This document shows positions 56,263-64,000 of a DNA stretch of 64,000 nucleotides, piece by piece. The stretch comes from JAODBJ01 sp963782465. GTDB lineage: Bacteria > Actinomycetota > Acidimicrobiia > IMCC26256 > PALSA-610. Where the stretch lies: the NCBI GenBank assembly GCA_963782465.1, contig CAWAJR010000002.1:1-64000 (forward strand). The letters are read 5' to 3'. A program made the position numbers and the translations under genes. The notes under the pieces are model-generated. The model was not told where the DNA came from. It saw only the letters and a list, made by a program, of their open reading frames with translations, and made no database searches. The first letter of the stretch is position 1, and every line of letters starts with the position of its first letter.

Positions 56263-56394
56263 TGGTGACTTCCCCCTGTAGCGGCGTTCCCGCGTCCGCA
56301 ATGTGCGAAGTCGGTATCTCGCGGGTGTCTCAATCGACACCAACGAGAGGAAAAAACCTCGGGCTCACCACGAGACGTGGCGGTGCCGGAAGGC

Positions 56395-59300
56395 CTAGTC
56401 GCGCTCTCGGTGACCTCGGGTCGGCGTCGGAACGCCGAGACCACGCAAGGTGGCCAGCTCGCGACGTACTGTGGAACGGCTCGCGCCGATCGCTTCGGCC
56501 AGATCGTCGACCGTCGGCGCCGCGCCCTGCTCGGCCGCCTCGTCGAGCAGGCGGAGGATCTGCCGCCGGCGCCGCTCGCCCACGTCGACGAGCAACGTGT
56601 CCTCGGGTGCCGACAGCGTCCAGGTGATCTCCACCAACTCGTCGGGGCGCAACGACCGGCCCGTCGGCGCCTCGGTGCGAGGGAGCCGGACGGTGCGGCA
56701 CGTCGGGTTGCGAACCGCGTGCGCCGCCGCGATCGCCGCGTGTTCCGGCACACAGTCGATCGCGCGGCGCCGCACGTCGGGTTCGAGACCGTCGAGGCGG
56801 CGGACGAGTTCGGCATGCGCGCGTACGACGGTGATCTCCGATTCGTCGGCGTCGGCGGCGGCAAGTGCGCACCGGTGATGCCACCACAGCGCCGCGCACG
56901 CGTACTCGGCACCGACACCGAGCGAATCCACCGCGGCACGGGTCGCGCGGTAGGCCTCTTCGACGCGACCGAGCTCGAGCAGCGCGAGCCCCCGCACCGC
57001 GACCAGCCCGGGCCGCTGCTCGTCGGCCCCGATCGCGTCGCAGGTGGCGACGGCGGCGTCGAGCCGGACCAGCGCCTCTTCGCAGTGCCCGCCCGCGATC
57101 TCGACGAGCGCGAACGACCGCTGAAGGTGGAGTTCGAGCCATGCGTCGGGCATGTCGCGCAACGCGCCGAGACCGCGACCGAGCAGGGCCGCCGCATCGT
57201 CGGTACGCCCCGCCCGAGCGGCAATGGAACCGAGCACATCGAGGCAGTGCGCTTCGCCCCGCCGGTCGCCCACGGTGCGGAAATACTCGAGCGCCTGAAG
57301 CGCTTCCCGTTCGGCCGCGTCGTCGTCGCCGAGCACGGCATGGCGGACCCAAGCGGAGTTGGCGCGCACCATCGCCGACGCTCGACGGTTCCCGAGGCCG
57401 CCGAACACGAGCGCGGCCTCGCCGTAGCAAGCAAGCGCGTCGGCGACCCGTCCCTGCGCGTAACAGAAGTTCGCGAGGTTCAGCGACTGCACACCCTCGC
57501 CGTGCCGGTAGCCGATCGCGCGGCAACGGTCGAGCGCCTCTCGGAGCGCGTGTTCCGCCGCTTCGCCGTCGCCTTTCTCCATCGCCACCGCGCCGATCAC
57601 ACCGAGCGCTTCGGCTTCGCCCCGCACGTCGCCGCTCGCGGCGCTCTCGGCCCGCGCGAGGGCGAGTTGTTCGAGCGCTTCGGGATAGCGCTGCGTCTCA
57701 CGTAATGCGTGCCCGAGTTCGCAGCGCGCCTCCGACCGGGCCGTGGGATCTTGGTCGAGGACCTCGATCGCGGTTTCGAGGCTGGGAACCGCGGCCGCGG
57801 ATCGGCCCGACCAACGCAACGCGGCGGCGAGCGCGACCAGCGATGCGCCGACGCCCCGACGATCGTTGAGCCGCTCGTGCAGCATCACCGCTCGCCGTGC
57901 CTCGACTTCGGCCTCGTCGAAGCGGGCGGTGTGCCCGCACCACCACGCGCGGCGACGTGCGGTTTCGGCCTGCCACTGCGGGTTCCCGTGCGACAGTGCG
58001 ACCAGCTGGTCGAGCACCTTCGCCTGCTCTTCGCGATGACCGAGCACGTCGAGGCAACGCTCGTGCTGGGCGAAGAGATCGAATCGATCTTGCGGCGACG
58101 AGCGCGGCCTCGGGGGCGAGTTCGGCCACGCGCGCGAACGAGTGCAACGCGCTCCGGTAAGCGTGCAGTTCGAGGGCGCGGTTGCCCGCTTCCACGAGGT
58201 ACCGCACCGCGACCTCGCCGACACCCGCCTCGCCGTAATGCCGGGCCAACGCCTCGACGTCGTCGGCTTGCGTCCGGGCGAGCGCGCCGGCCAGACGGCG
58301 GTGCATGTCGGGCCGCTTGTCTTCGCTGATCGACCCCTCGACCACGCTGCGAACCTGCTCGTGGTGGAAGGCGTAACCCCCATCGGTTTCGACGAGCAAA
58401 CCGCGCGCGAGCAACGTGTCGATCGCGTCGAGCAGGCGAGAACGTTCGAGTTCGGTCGCGAAGCTGAGCGTCTCGAGATCGATCACTGCCGCCCGGAGCG
58501 ACGTCAGCTCGATGACGTTGGTCTCGTCGTCGGAGAGCGCCGACACGCGAGAGGTGACGACCCGCTTCACGTCGGGGGTGATCGGAAGGGCCTCGGTATT
58601 GGCGAGTTGGTCGAGGCCGTCGATTCCCGCCACGCCACCGTCGAGGCGACCTTGGTCGCGTAGCGCCCGCAACGTTTCGAGCACGAACAACGCGTTGCCG
58701 CCGGTGTCGTCGAGCAGCCGGGTGCAAAAACGCGGCGGGACGTTGACCACGGCGAGGCTCCGGCGAACCAGCTCACCCAACTCGAACACGGTGAACGGTC
58801 CGACGAGCAAGCGGCCCCGACCGCACATCCGGTCGAGATCGCGCAGTGTGTCCCAAACCTCGTCGCGGTCGCGTGACTCTTCTTCGCGCGCGGTGAGGCA
58901 CACGAGGACGCGGCTGCTGTCGAGGTGGGCACCGAGCGCACCGAGCACGTCGAGCGTTTCGCTGTCGGCCCATTGCACGTCGTCGATGACGAGCATCAAC
59001 GGAGCGCTACGGCTCAGGGCGAGCAGGGCGCGCAGCAACGCCTCCCGGATACGTTGCTGCTCCTCCCCCGGCCGAAGCGGCGGCCCGGCCGGGAGATCGG
59101 GCAACCATTCAGCCAGGCGCGGCTCGACACGGGCGAGGGTTCGCAACCAGATCGGGTCGATGCGTTGCGCGAGCTGCTGCGCGCGTAACGGTGTGAGCGC
59201 CGCGCTCAATGCGTCGGCGAGCGGGGCGTACGGGCGCGCCATCGCGTTGCCGTGGCAACGCGCCCACAACACGTCGAAGCCGCGCCAGCGCGCGTCTTCG

Positions 59301-60268
59301 CACACCTCGCGCACGAGCCGCGTCTTGCCGACGCCCGGGTCGCCTTCCACGAGCACCACACCGCCCTGGCCGCGCAACGCGAGCTCGACCCGGTCGACGA
59401 GGATCGCCCGTTCCTCGCGCCGGCCCACGAACGGAACCGCGCCGTCGCGCCGGAACAATGGCGACTGCGTCGCTTGCGACGCGCCACCGGCCGGTTCCAG
59501 TTCGGTCTCCCGGTAACGGACGATGCGTTCGTACAGCGCCTGGGTCTCGGGCGACGGTTCGCTGCCGAGCTCGTCGGAGAGCACCGAGCGGCACCGTTCG
59601 TACTGCTGCAACGCGTCGTTGATCCGACCGAGCAGGAAGTAGAGGCGGATCGCGGCACGATGCGCGGTTTCCCGCAGCGGGTCGTGGTTCGTGAGGCGCC
59701 TCGCGTACCCGAGCGCCTGCTGGTTGTCGCCCGCGCCGGCCAGCAGCTCGATCAGCATCGTCAGCGCGTTGAGGTAGAGCTCTCGCAGCCGTTCCTGCTC
59801 GAAGGTCACCCAGTCGTCGTAGAAACCGGCGAGGAAGTCGCCGCGGTACAGCTCGACACCGGCCCGGAGCTGGTCGACCGCGATCCAGGTGTCGGAAGCC
59901 TCGAGTTGGTCGATCTGGTCGACGGCATGCAGCGACCGCTCGAAGAGGTCGACGTCGAGCCAGTAGGGCGCCGCCGCGTTGAACACGACGGCGTCGGCCG
60001 TGGTGAGCAGGTAGGGCTCGCCGCCGGAGGTTTCGGCGAGAACGTCCTGGACCTGCCACAGCGCCTGGCTCAGACGGCGGCGCGCCTTCGCTTCGGGCAG
60101 GTCGGGCCAGAACAAACCGGCCAGAAGATCGCGCGTGTGGCTGCGGTCGCGGTTGACCGCGAGGTACGCGAACAAGGAACGAGCGGCCCGCGACGGGATC
60201 GGCGGGAGTGTGCGACGCCCCTGCTCGAGGAGGAAACCTCCCAAGAGGTGGATCCGGAGAGGCTCCAC
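56395..60268 (-). CDS. Giant SARP-type regulator: winged helix, BTAD, ATPase, TPR, C-terminal HTH (frame break near 58085)
   Basis: About 1290 residues after removing one base near 58085. Order: OmpR-like winged helix (residues about 1-75, LRIHLLGGFLLEQGRRTLPP); bacterial transcriptional activation domain (about 85-235); ATPase with Walker A VEGDPGVGKTRL and Walker B LMLVIDDVQWAD; long TPR-like repeats; and a last 40 residues with a second helix-turn-helix (TVDDLAEAIGASRSTVRREL). The middle and end are in different frames, joined at GCCGCAAGATCG. The GTG at 60266-60268 is preferred because the winged helix starts there. It is divergent from the echA-fadD-ROK operon, a probable target. Confidence 0.84.
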
Positions 60269-60280
60269 GACGCCAGGGTA

Positions 60281-60300
60281 CAAGCTTGGTAAAGCTTGGT
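60281..60300. promoter_or_regulatory. Tandem 10-bp direct repeat in the SARP/echA divergent promoter
   Basis: AAGCTTGGT occurs at 60282-60290 and again at 60292-60300, separated by one base, in the 73-bp gap between the SARP-type regulator and the enoyl-CoA hydratase gene. SARP proteins bind direct repeats about one helical turn apart that overlap promoters, so this is a good operator candidate for both genes. Confidence 0.5.
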
Positions 60301-60341
60301 CGAACGATACGGTCGGGGCATCACTCCGTGGGAGGTCCGGA

Positions 60342-61118
60342 ATGCCGGGCACCGTCGTCTACGAGCGTGACGGCCATGTCGCCACCATCACCTACAACCG
60401 GCCCGACGCCCTGAACGCGATCAACGGCGAGCTGCGCGCGGACCTGAACGAGTGCTGGCTGCGGTTCCGGGACGACACCGAGGCCTGGGTCGCGATCGTC
60501 ACCGGTGCCGGTCGCGCCTTTTGTTCCGGTGCCGACACGAAGGACGGTGCCGGTTCGACCGGCACCTGGCCGGCGTCGTTCTGGGAGATCCCGACCATCA
60601 ACTCGTTCGAGAGCGGCCTCGAAATCTGGAAGCCGACCATCGCCGCGGTGAACGGTTACTGCCTCGGCTACGGCCTGACGCTTGTGAGCGCGTGCGACTT
60701 CGTGATCGCGAGCGAGCACGCGGTGTTCGGCTTCCCCGAGGTGCGTATCGGGGTTCCGACCATCGTCGGCGCAATCCGGCTGCCGCAGAAGATCGGCATG
60801 CAGCACGCCCTCGAACTGCTCCTCACCGGCGATCGCATCGACGCGCACCGCGCGAAGGAGATCGGGATCGCGCTCGAGGTCGTCGAGCACGATGATCTCC
60901 TTCCCGCGGCGCGACGTCTCGCTGATCGCCTTTGCCAGGGCGCGCCGCTCGCGGTACGGGCGGTGAAGGAAATGGCCTACCGCGGGCAATCCCTTCCGTG
61001 GACCGACGCGGTACGGATGGGCGAGACGATGCGCCGCGTCGTCATGACAACCGAAGACGCGCGCGAGGGCGGTCTCGCGGCACGCGAAGCGCGCGCACCG
61101 AAATGGCAGGGAAGGTGA
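60342..61118 (+). CDS. Enoyl-CoA hydratase/isomerase (crotonase family)
   Basis: A 258-residue crotonase. The CoA and oxyanion-hole motifs are GRAFCSGADTKDG and AAVNGYCLGYGLTL. The catalytic Glu positions appear kept in FGFPEVRIG and HALELLLTGDRID. It hydrates 2-enoyl-CoA in beta-oxidation or a related acyl-CoA route. ATG at 60342 with a GGGAGG ribosome site. It is followed by an acyl-CoA synthetase gene 7 bp later, so the pair would activate and process a carboxylic acid. Confidence 0.9.
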   Translation: MPGTVVYERDGHVATITYNRPDALNAINGELRADLNECWLRFRDDTEAWVAIVTGAGRAFCSGADTKDGAGSTGTWPASFWEIPTINSFESGLEIWKPTIAAVNGYCLGYGLTLVSACDFVIASEHAVFGFPEVRIGVPTIVGAIRLPQKIGMQHALELLLTGDRIDAHRAKEIGIALEVVEHDDLLPAARRLADRLCQGAPLAVRAVKEMAYRGQSLPWTDAVRMGETMRRVVMTTEDAREGGLAAREARAPKWQGR

Positions 61119-61125
61119 ACGAAGC

Positions 61126-62736
61126 GTGAAAGTCAGCGATACGCCGCGTGCGCTGCGAGCGCTGGCACGGTCCGGGCTCCTCACCCCGGTCCGACCCGAC
61201 CGGCTCCTGCGCGCGGGTATCGCGCTCCGTCACTGGGGCACGACGATCGCCGCTGCCTACGCGGCCGGCGCCGCGCGCTTCGGGACTCGGGCCGCGCTGC
61301 ACGACGATCACGGGCCGGTCAGCTACGACGACATCGACGCGCGCAGCAACGCGCTCGCCCATGGCCTGGCCGACCTCGGCGTCGGGGCGGGCACCGTCGT
61401 CGGCATCCTATGCCGCAACCACCGCTACTTCGTCGACGTCACCGGCGCGTGCGCGAAGCTCGGCGCGCACGCGCTCTTCCTCAACACGTCGTTCTCGACG
61501 CCGCAGTTGCTCGAAGTGACGGCTCGCGAAGACGCCGGCGCCCTCGTCATCGACACAGAGTTCGCCGCGTTGGCAAACGGCTTCGATGCGGGCCCGGTCG
61601 TGCTCGCGTGGCCGGAAGGTGCCACGGGTGACGTGGTCGACCACACGCGCGGCCTGGCCACCGTCGACGGCCTGGTCCGGAGCCACGATCGGTCGTCGCC
61701 GGCGAAACCCGCGATCACCGGGCGGACGATCGTGCTGACGTCGGGCACGACCGGCACGCCCAAGGGCGCGTCACGGGCGCACACCGCCGCGATCGCGCCC
61801 GCGTTCGCGATGCTCGATCGCATCCCGTACACGGCCGGGGAAACGGTGGTGCTCGCGGCACCCATGTTCCACTCATGGGGGTTCGGCAATTTCACCATCG
61901 GGATCGCGCTCGGCGACACGATGGTGTGCGTACGCCGCTTCGATCCCGAAGCGACCCTGGCCGCGATCGAACGTCATCGCGCCCACGTGCTGGTCGCGGT
62001 CCCGGTGATGCTCCAACGCATCCTCGAACTCCCCGGCGCGGTCCTCGACCGTTACGACACGTCGTCGTTACGGCTCGTGCCGCTCTCCGGGTCGGCGATC
62101 CCCGGTGGGCTCGCGCCCCGCTGGATGGAACGGTTCGGGCCGAACCTCTACAACCTCTACGGCTCAACCGAGGTCGGGTACGCGACGATCGCGACCCCCG
62201 ACGACCTGCTGGCCGCGCCGGGCACCGCGGGGAAACCGCCGCCCGGCACGACCGTGAAGATCCTCGACGAGAACGATCACGAACTCCCGCAGGGTGTTGT
62301 CGGGCGCATCTTCGTTCACAGCGAATTGCTGTTCGACGGCTACACCGGCGGCGGCTCGAAGCCGATGGTCGGCGCCTTGATGGGCACCGGCGACACCGGC
62401 TATTTCGACGAGGACGGCCGCCTGTTCGTCGAAGGGCGCGAAGACGAGATGATCGTGTCGGGCGGTGAGAACGTCTTCCCGCGTGAAGTCGAGGACCTGC
62501 TGTCGGCGCGGCCCGACATCGTCGAGGCGGCGGTGATCGGCGTCCCCGACGACGAGTTCGGCGAACGGCTCAAGGCGTTCGTCGTTCGCGAGCCGGGCAC
62601 CGACGTCGACGCCGGCACGTTGCGCGCCTACGTGAAAGACAACCTGGCTCGCTTCAAGGTGCCCCGCGACTTCGAGTTCGTCGACGAACTCCCGCGCAAC
62701 GCGACCGGCAAGGTCGTGAAACGCGCGCTCTCGTGA
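61126..62736 (+). CDS. Acyl-CoA synthetase (FadD-type, ANL superfamily)
   Basis: A 536-residue adenylate-forming ligase. Core motifs: A3 TIVLTSGTTGTPKGASRAH, A5 YNLYGSTEVGYAT, A7-A8 GDTGYFDEDGRLFVEGREDE and the hinge GGENVFPREVE. The C-terminal catalytic Lys is in GKVVKRAL. It activates a fatty or aromatic acid to its CoA thioester. GTG start at 61126. It overlaps the next gene by four bases (GTGA), so the three genes form an operon. Confidence 0.92.
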   Translation: MKVSDTPRALRALARSGLLTPVRPDRLLRAGIALRHWGTTIAAAYAAGAARFGTRAALHDDHGPVSYDDIDARSNALAHGLADLGVGAGTVVGILCRNHRYFVDVTGACAKLGAHALFLNTSFSTPQLLEVTAREDAGALVIDTEFAALANGFDAGPVVLAWPEGATGDVVDHTRGLATVDGLVRSHDRSSPAKPAITGRTIVLTSGTTGTPKGASRAHTAAIAPAFAMLDRIPYTAGETVVLAAPMFHSWGFGNFTIGIALGDTMVCVRRFDPEATLAAIERHRAHVLVAVPVMLQRILELPGAVLDRYDTSSLRLVPLSGSAIPGGLAPRWMERFGPNLYNLYGSTEVGYATIATPDDLLAAPGTAGKPPPGTTVKILDENDHELPQGVVGRIFVHSELLFDGYTGGGSKPMVGALMGTGDTGYFDEDGRLFVEGREDEMIVSGGENVFPREVEDLLSARPDIVEAAVIGVPDDEFGERLKAFVVREPGTDVDAGTLRAYVKDNLARFKVPRDFEFVDELPRNATGKVVKRALS

Positions 62737-63584
62737 ACATCCTCGCCGTCGACGTGGGCGGGACGAAGTTGTCGGCCGGCATCGTGAACGACGACGGCGC
62801 GCTCCTGGAACGACGCGACACACCGACGCCGACCGGAACCGACGGCGACGCCCTCTTCGCCACGCTGGCCGCGCTGATCGTCGACCTCCCGCTCAGCACG
62901 ACGCGCGCGTGCGGGGTTGGTTGCGGCGGGCCGATGGACCGCGACGGCGAACACGTGTCGCCGCTCAACATCCCCGCGTGGCGCGACTACCCGCTGCGCG
63001 CCCGGCTGGCGGCACTCACCGCACTTCCGGTGTTCGTCGACAACGATGCCAAAGCGCTCGCACTGGGCGAGGGCTGGACCGGCGCCGCCAAAGGATGCCG
63101 CGACTACATCGCGATGGTCGTGTCGACCGGCGTCGGTGGCGGCATCGTGTGCGACGGTCGACTGCTCGGCGGCGACGCCGGCAACGCCGGCCATATCGGC
63201 CATGTGATCGTCGAACCGGCCGGCCGGGTGTGCGGTTGCGGCGCGCGTGGCTGCCTCGAGGCCGAAGCGTCGGGTAACGCCATCCGTAAGATCACCGGCG
63301 CCGACCCGAAAGACGCGCCGCCCGGCGTGATCGAACGCACCGGCACGCTCGTCGGGCGCGCGATCGCGTCGGTGGTGAACCTCCTCGACCTGCGGCTCGC
63401 GGCGGTCGCCGGTTCGGTCGCGCTCGGTTACGGCGAGCCGTTCTTCGCCGCCGCGCAACGCGAGGTCGACGAACGGTGCCGGCTCGACTTCAGCAAAGGG
63501 GCACGGGTCGTCCCCGCCGGCAACGGCGCGAGCGGCCCGTTGATCGGCGCCGCCCGCGTCGCCCTCTTGCACACGAAGCGGTGA
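62733..63584 (+). CDS. ROK-family sugar kinase
   Basis: A 283-residue kinase with phosphate-binding motif DVGGTKLSAG, catalytic Asp in VFVDNDAKALALGE and the zinc motif HVIVEPAGRVCGCGARG. It has no DNA-binding domain, unlike the ROK regulator at 11548, so it is an enzyme such as glucokinase. The GTG start overlaps the stop of the acyl-CoA synthetase gene. A sugar kinase in a lipid-type operon is unexpected and suggests a glycolipid or linked carbon-flow role. Confidence 0.87.
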   Translation: MNILAVDVGGTKLSAGIVNDDGALLERRDTPTPTGTDGDALFATLAALIVDLPLSTTRACGVGCGGPMDRDGEHVSPLNIPAWRDYPLRARLAALTALPVFVDNDAKALALGEGWTGAAKGCRDYIAMVVSTGVGGGIVCDGRLLGGDAGNAGHIGHVIVEPAGRVCGCGARGCLEAEASGNAIRKITGADPKDAPPGVIERTGTLVGRAIASVVNLLDLRLAAVAGSVALGYGEPFFAAAQREVDERCRLDFSKGARVVPAGNGASGPLIGAARVALLHTKR

Positions 63585-63594
63585 GCGCAGCGAA

Positions 63595-63611
63595 CTCGCC
63601 GGAGCGGCGAG
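63595..63611. terminator. Short hairpin between convergent genes
   Basis: CTCGCC at 63595-63600 pairs with GGCGAG at 63606-63611 around a five-base loop, in the 43-bp gap between the ROK kinase gene and the convergent MaoC gene. No U tract. It is a weak terminator candidate. Confidence 0.35.
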
Positions 63612-63627
63612 CCTGCGAGCGCGACCA

Positions 63628-64000
63628 TCAGACGGAGTACTCGAACATCCCGCCGTCGATCACCACGGTGCCGTCCTGGGTGACGGTCTGGAAGATGGCC
63701 TGGCCGTCGCCCTCTTCCCACATCTTCACCGTCAGCGTGTCGCCCGGGAAGACCGGCTTGGAGAAGCGGGCGTCCATCACCTTGAACTTCGCGGGGTCGG
63801 ACCCGCACAGCCCGTGCAGCAACGCCCGGCCGGTGACGCCGTAGGTGCAGAGCCCGTGCAGGATCGGCTTCGGGAACCCGGCGAGCTTCGCGAACGACGG
63901 GTCGGAGTGCAGCGGGTTGCGGTCGCCGGAGAGGCGGTAGAGCAAGGCCTGGTCGGCGCGCGTCCCGTAGGTGATCTCCTTGTCGGCCGCCCGTTCGGGC
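63628..64000 (-). CDS. MaoC-type enoyl-CoA hydratase, N-terminus beyond the window
   Basis: The C-terminal 123 residues of a hot-dog-fold (R)-specific enoyl-CoA hydratase. The hydratase-2 motif YRLSGDRNPLHSDPSFAKLA is intact with its catalytic Asp and His, followed by LHGLCTYGVTGRALL and DARFSKPVFPGDTLTVKMW. This resembles the C-terminal half of the two-domain peroxisome-type hydratases of steroid and fatty-acid oxidation. The gene reads in from beyond 64000. It lies next to the enoyl-CoA hydratase/acyl-CoA synthetase operon but in the opposite direction. Confidence 0.88.
   Translation of the reverse strand, partial: PERAADKEITYGTRADQALLYRLSGDRNPLHSDPSFAKLAGFPKPILHGLCTYGVTGRALLHGLCGSDPAKFKVMDARFSKPVFPGDTLTVKMWEEGDGQAIFQTVTQDGTVVIDGGMFEYSV

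Noticed and set aside
9475..58400. Programmed ribosomal frameshifting at the frame breaks
   Set aside because: The breaks lack a common slippery sequence, occur in unrelated metabolic and regulatory genes, and lie mostly in G/C runs, which fits sequence error better.
1..64000. CRISPR arrays, insertion sequences or transposases
   Set aside because: No regularly spaced repeats, no transposase-like frames with DDE motifs and no terminal inverted repeats flanked by target duplications were seen; the only mobile trace is the integrase remnant near 181-297.

Overview
The window is about 70% GC, uses many GTG starts with GGAGG-type ribosome sites, and is densely coded on both strands. The Actinoplanes/Streptomyces-type xylose isomerase, a SARP-type regulator, lipoproteins with Ser/Thr-rich linkers, WYL and partner-switching proteins and an Hsa-type meta-cleavage set all point to Actinomycetota. 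I would guess a soil or aquatic Acidimicrobiia-like lineage, probably a draft or metagenomic contig, but the class is inference.

Layout. (1) 1-0.4 kb: the 3' half of a tRNA-Arg(CCU) followed by a remnant of an integrase N-terminal arm, a scar of an integrative element. (2) 0.3-13 kb: a xylose regulon, xylF-xylH-xylG for uptake and xylB-xylA for catabolism with a divergent ROK regulator. It is interrupted by a divergent UnbU/UnbV-like pair (NqrB/RnfD-like membrane protein and FG-GAP/ASPIC protein) and two small genes of uncertain family. (3) 13-18 kb: a DinB protein, an unknown lipoprotein, a large unknown secreted protein and an MFS exporter. (4) 18-36 kb: the most notable region. A single-direction run of about 15.6 kb encodes an Hsa/Bph-like aromatic meta-cleavage pathway (flavin monooxygenase, extradiol dioxygenase, C-C hydrolase, hydratase, aldolase, acylating acetaldehyde dehydrogenase), an SDR, an IclR regulator, an arylsulfatase and a Liv-type ABC importer with fused permeases. 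A second arylsulfatase of the same length diverges from its head. The set reads as uptake, desulfation and ring cleavage of sulfated phenolic or steroid-derived compounds. (5) 36-42 kb: four tandem small proteins of dimeric alpha-beta-barrel type, a LuxR-type ATPase regulator and two SDRs. (6) 42-49 kb: pentapeptide-repeat protein, hydrolase, PAP2-like membrane protein, MMPL transporter, two exported ferritin-like proteins and a cupredoxin lipoprotein. (7) 49-56 kb: WYL regulator, exported SurE, a TrpF-like protein lacking its catalytic Cys, and a partner-switching module (two STAS proteins, one HATPase kinase, one PAS/GAF/PP2C phosphatase). (8) 56-64 kb: a giant SARP/ATPase/TPR regulator divergent from an enoyl-CoA hydratase, acyl-CoA synthetase and ROK kinase operon, then a MaoC hydratase cut by the window end.

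Nine otherwise intact genes carry ten single-base frame breaks, mostly in G/C runs. I treat these as probable consensus errors rather than true pseudogenes, and give each gene its full extent with the break marked. Domain calls are from reading motifs by eye; no database search was possible.
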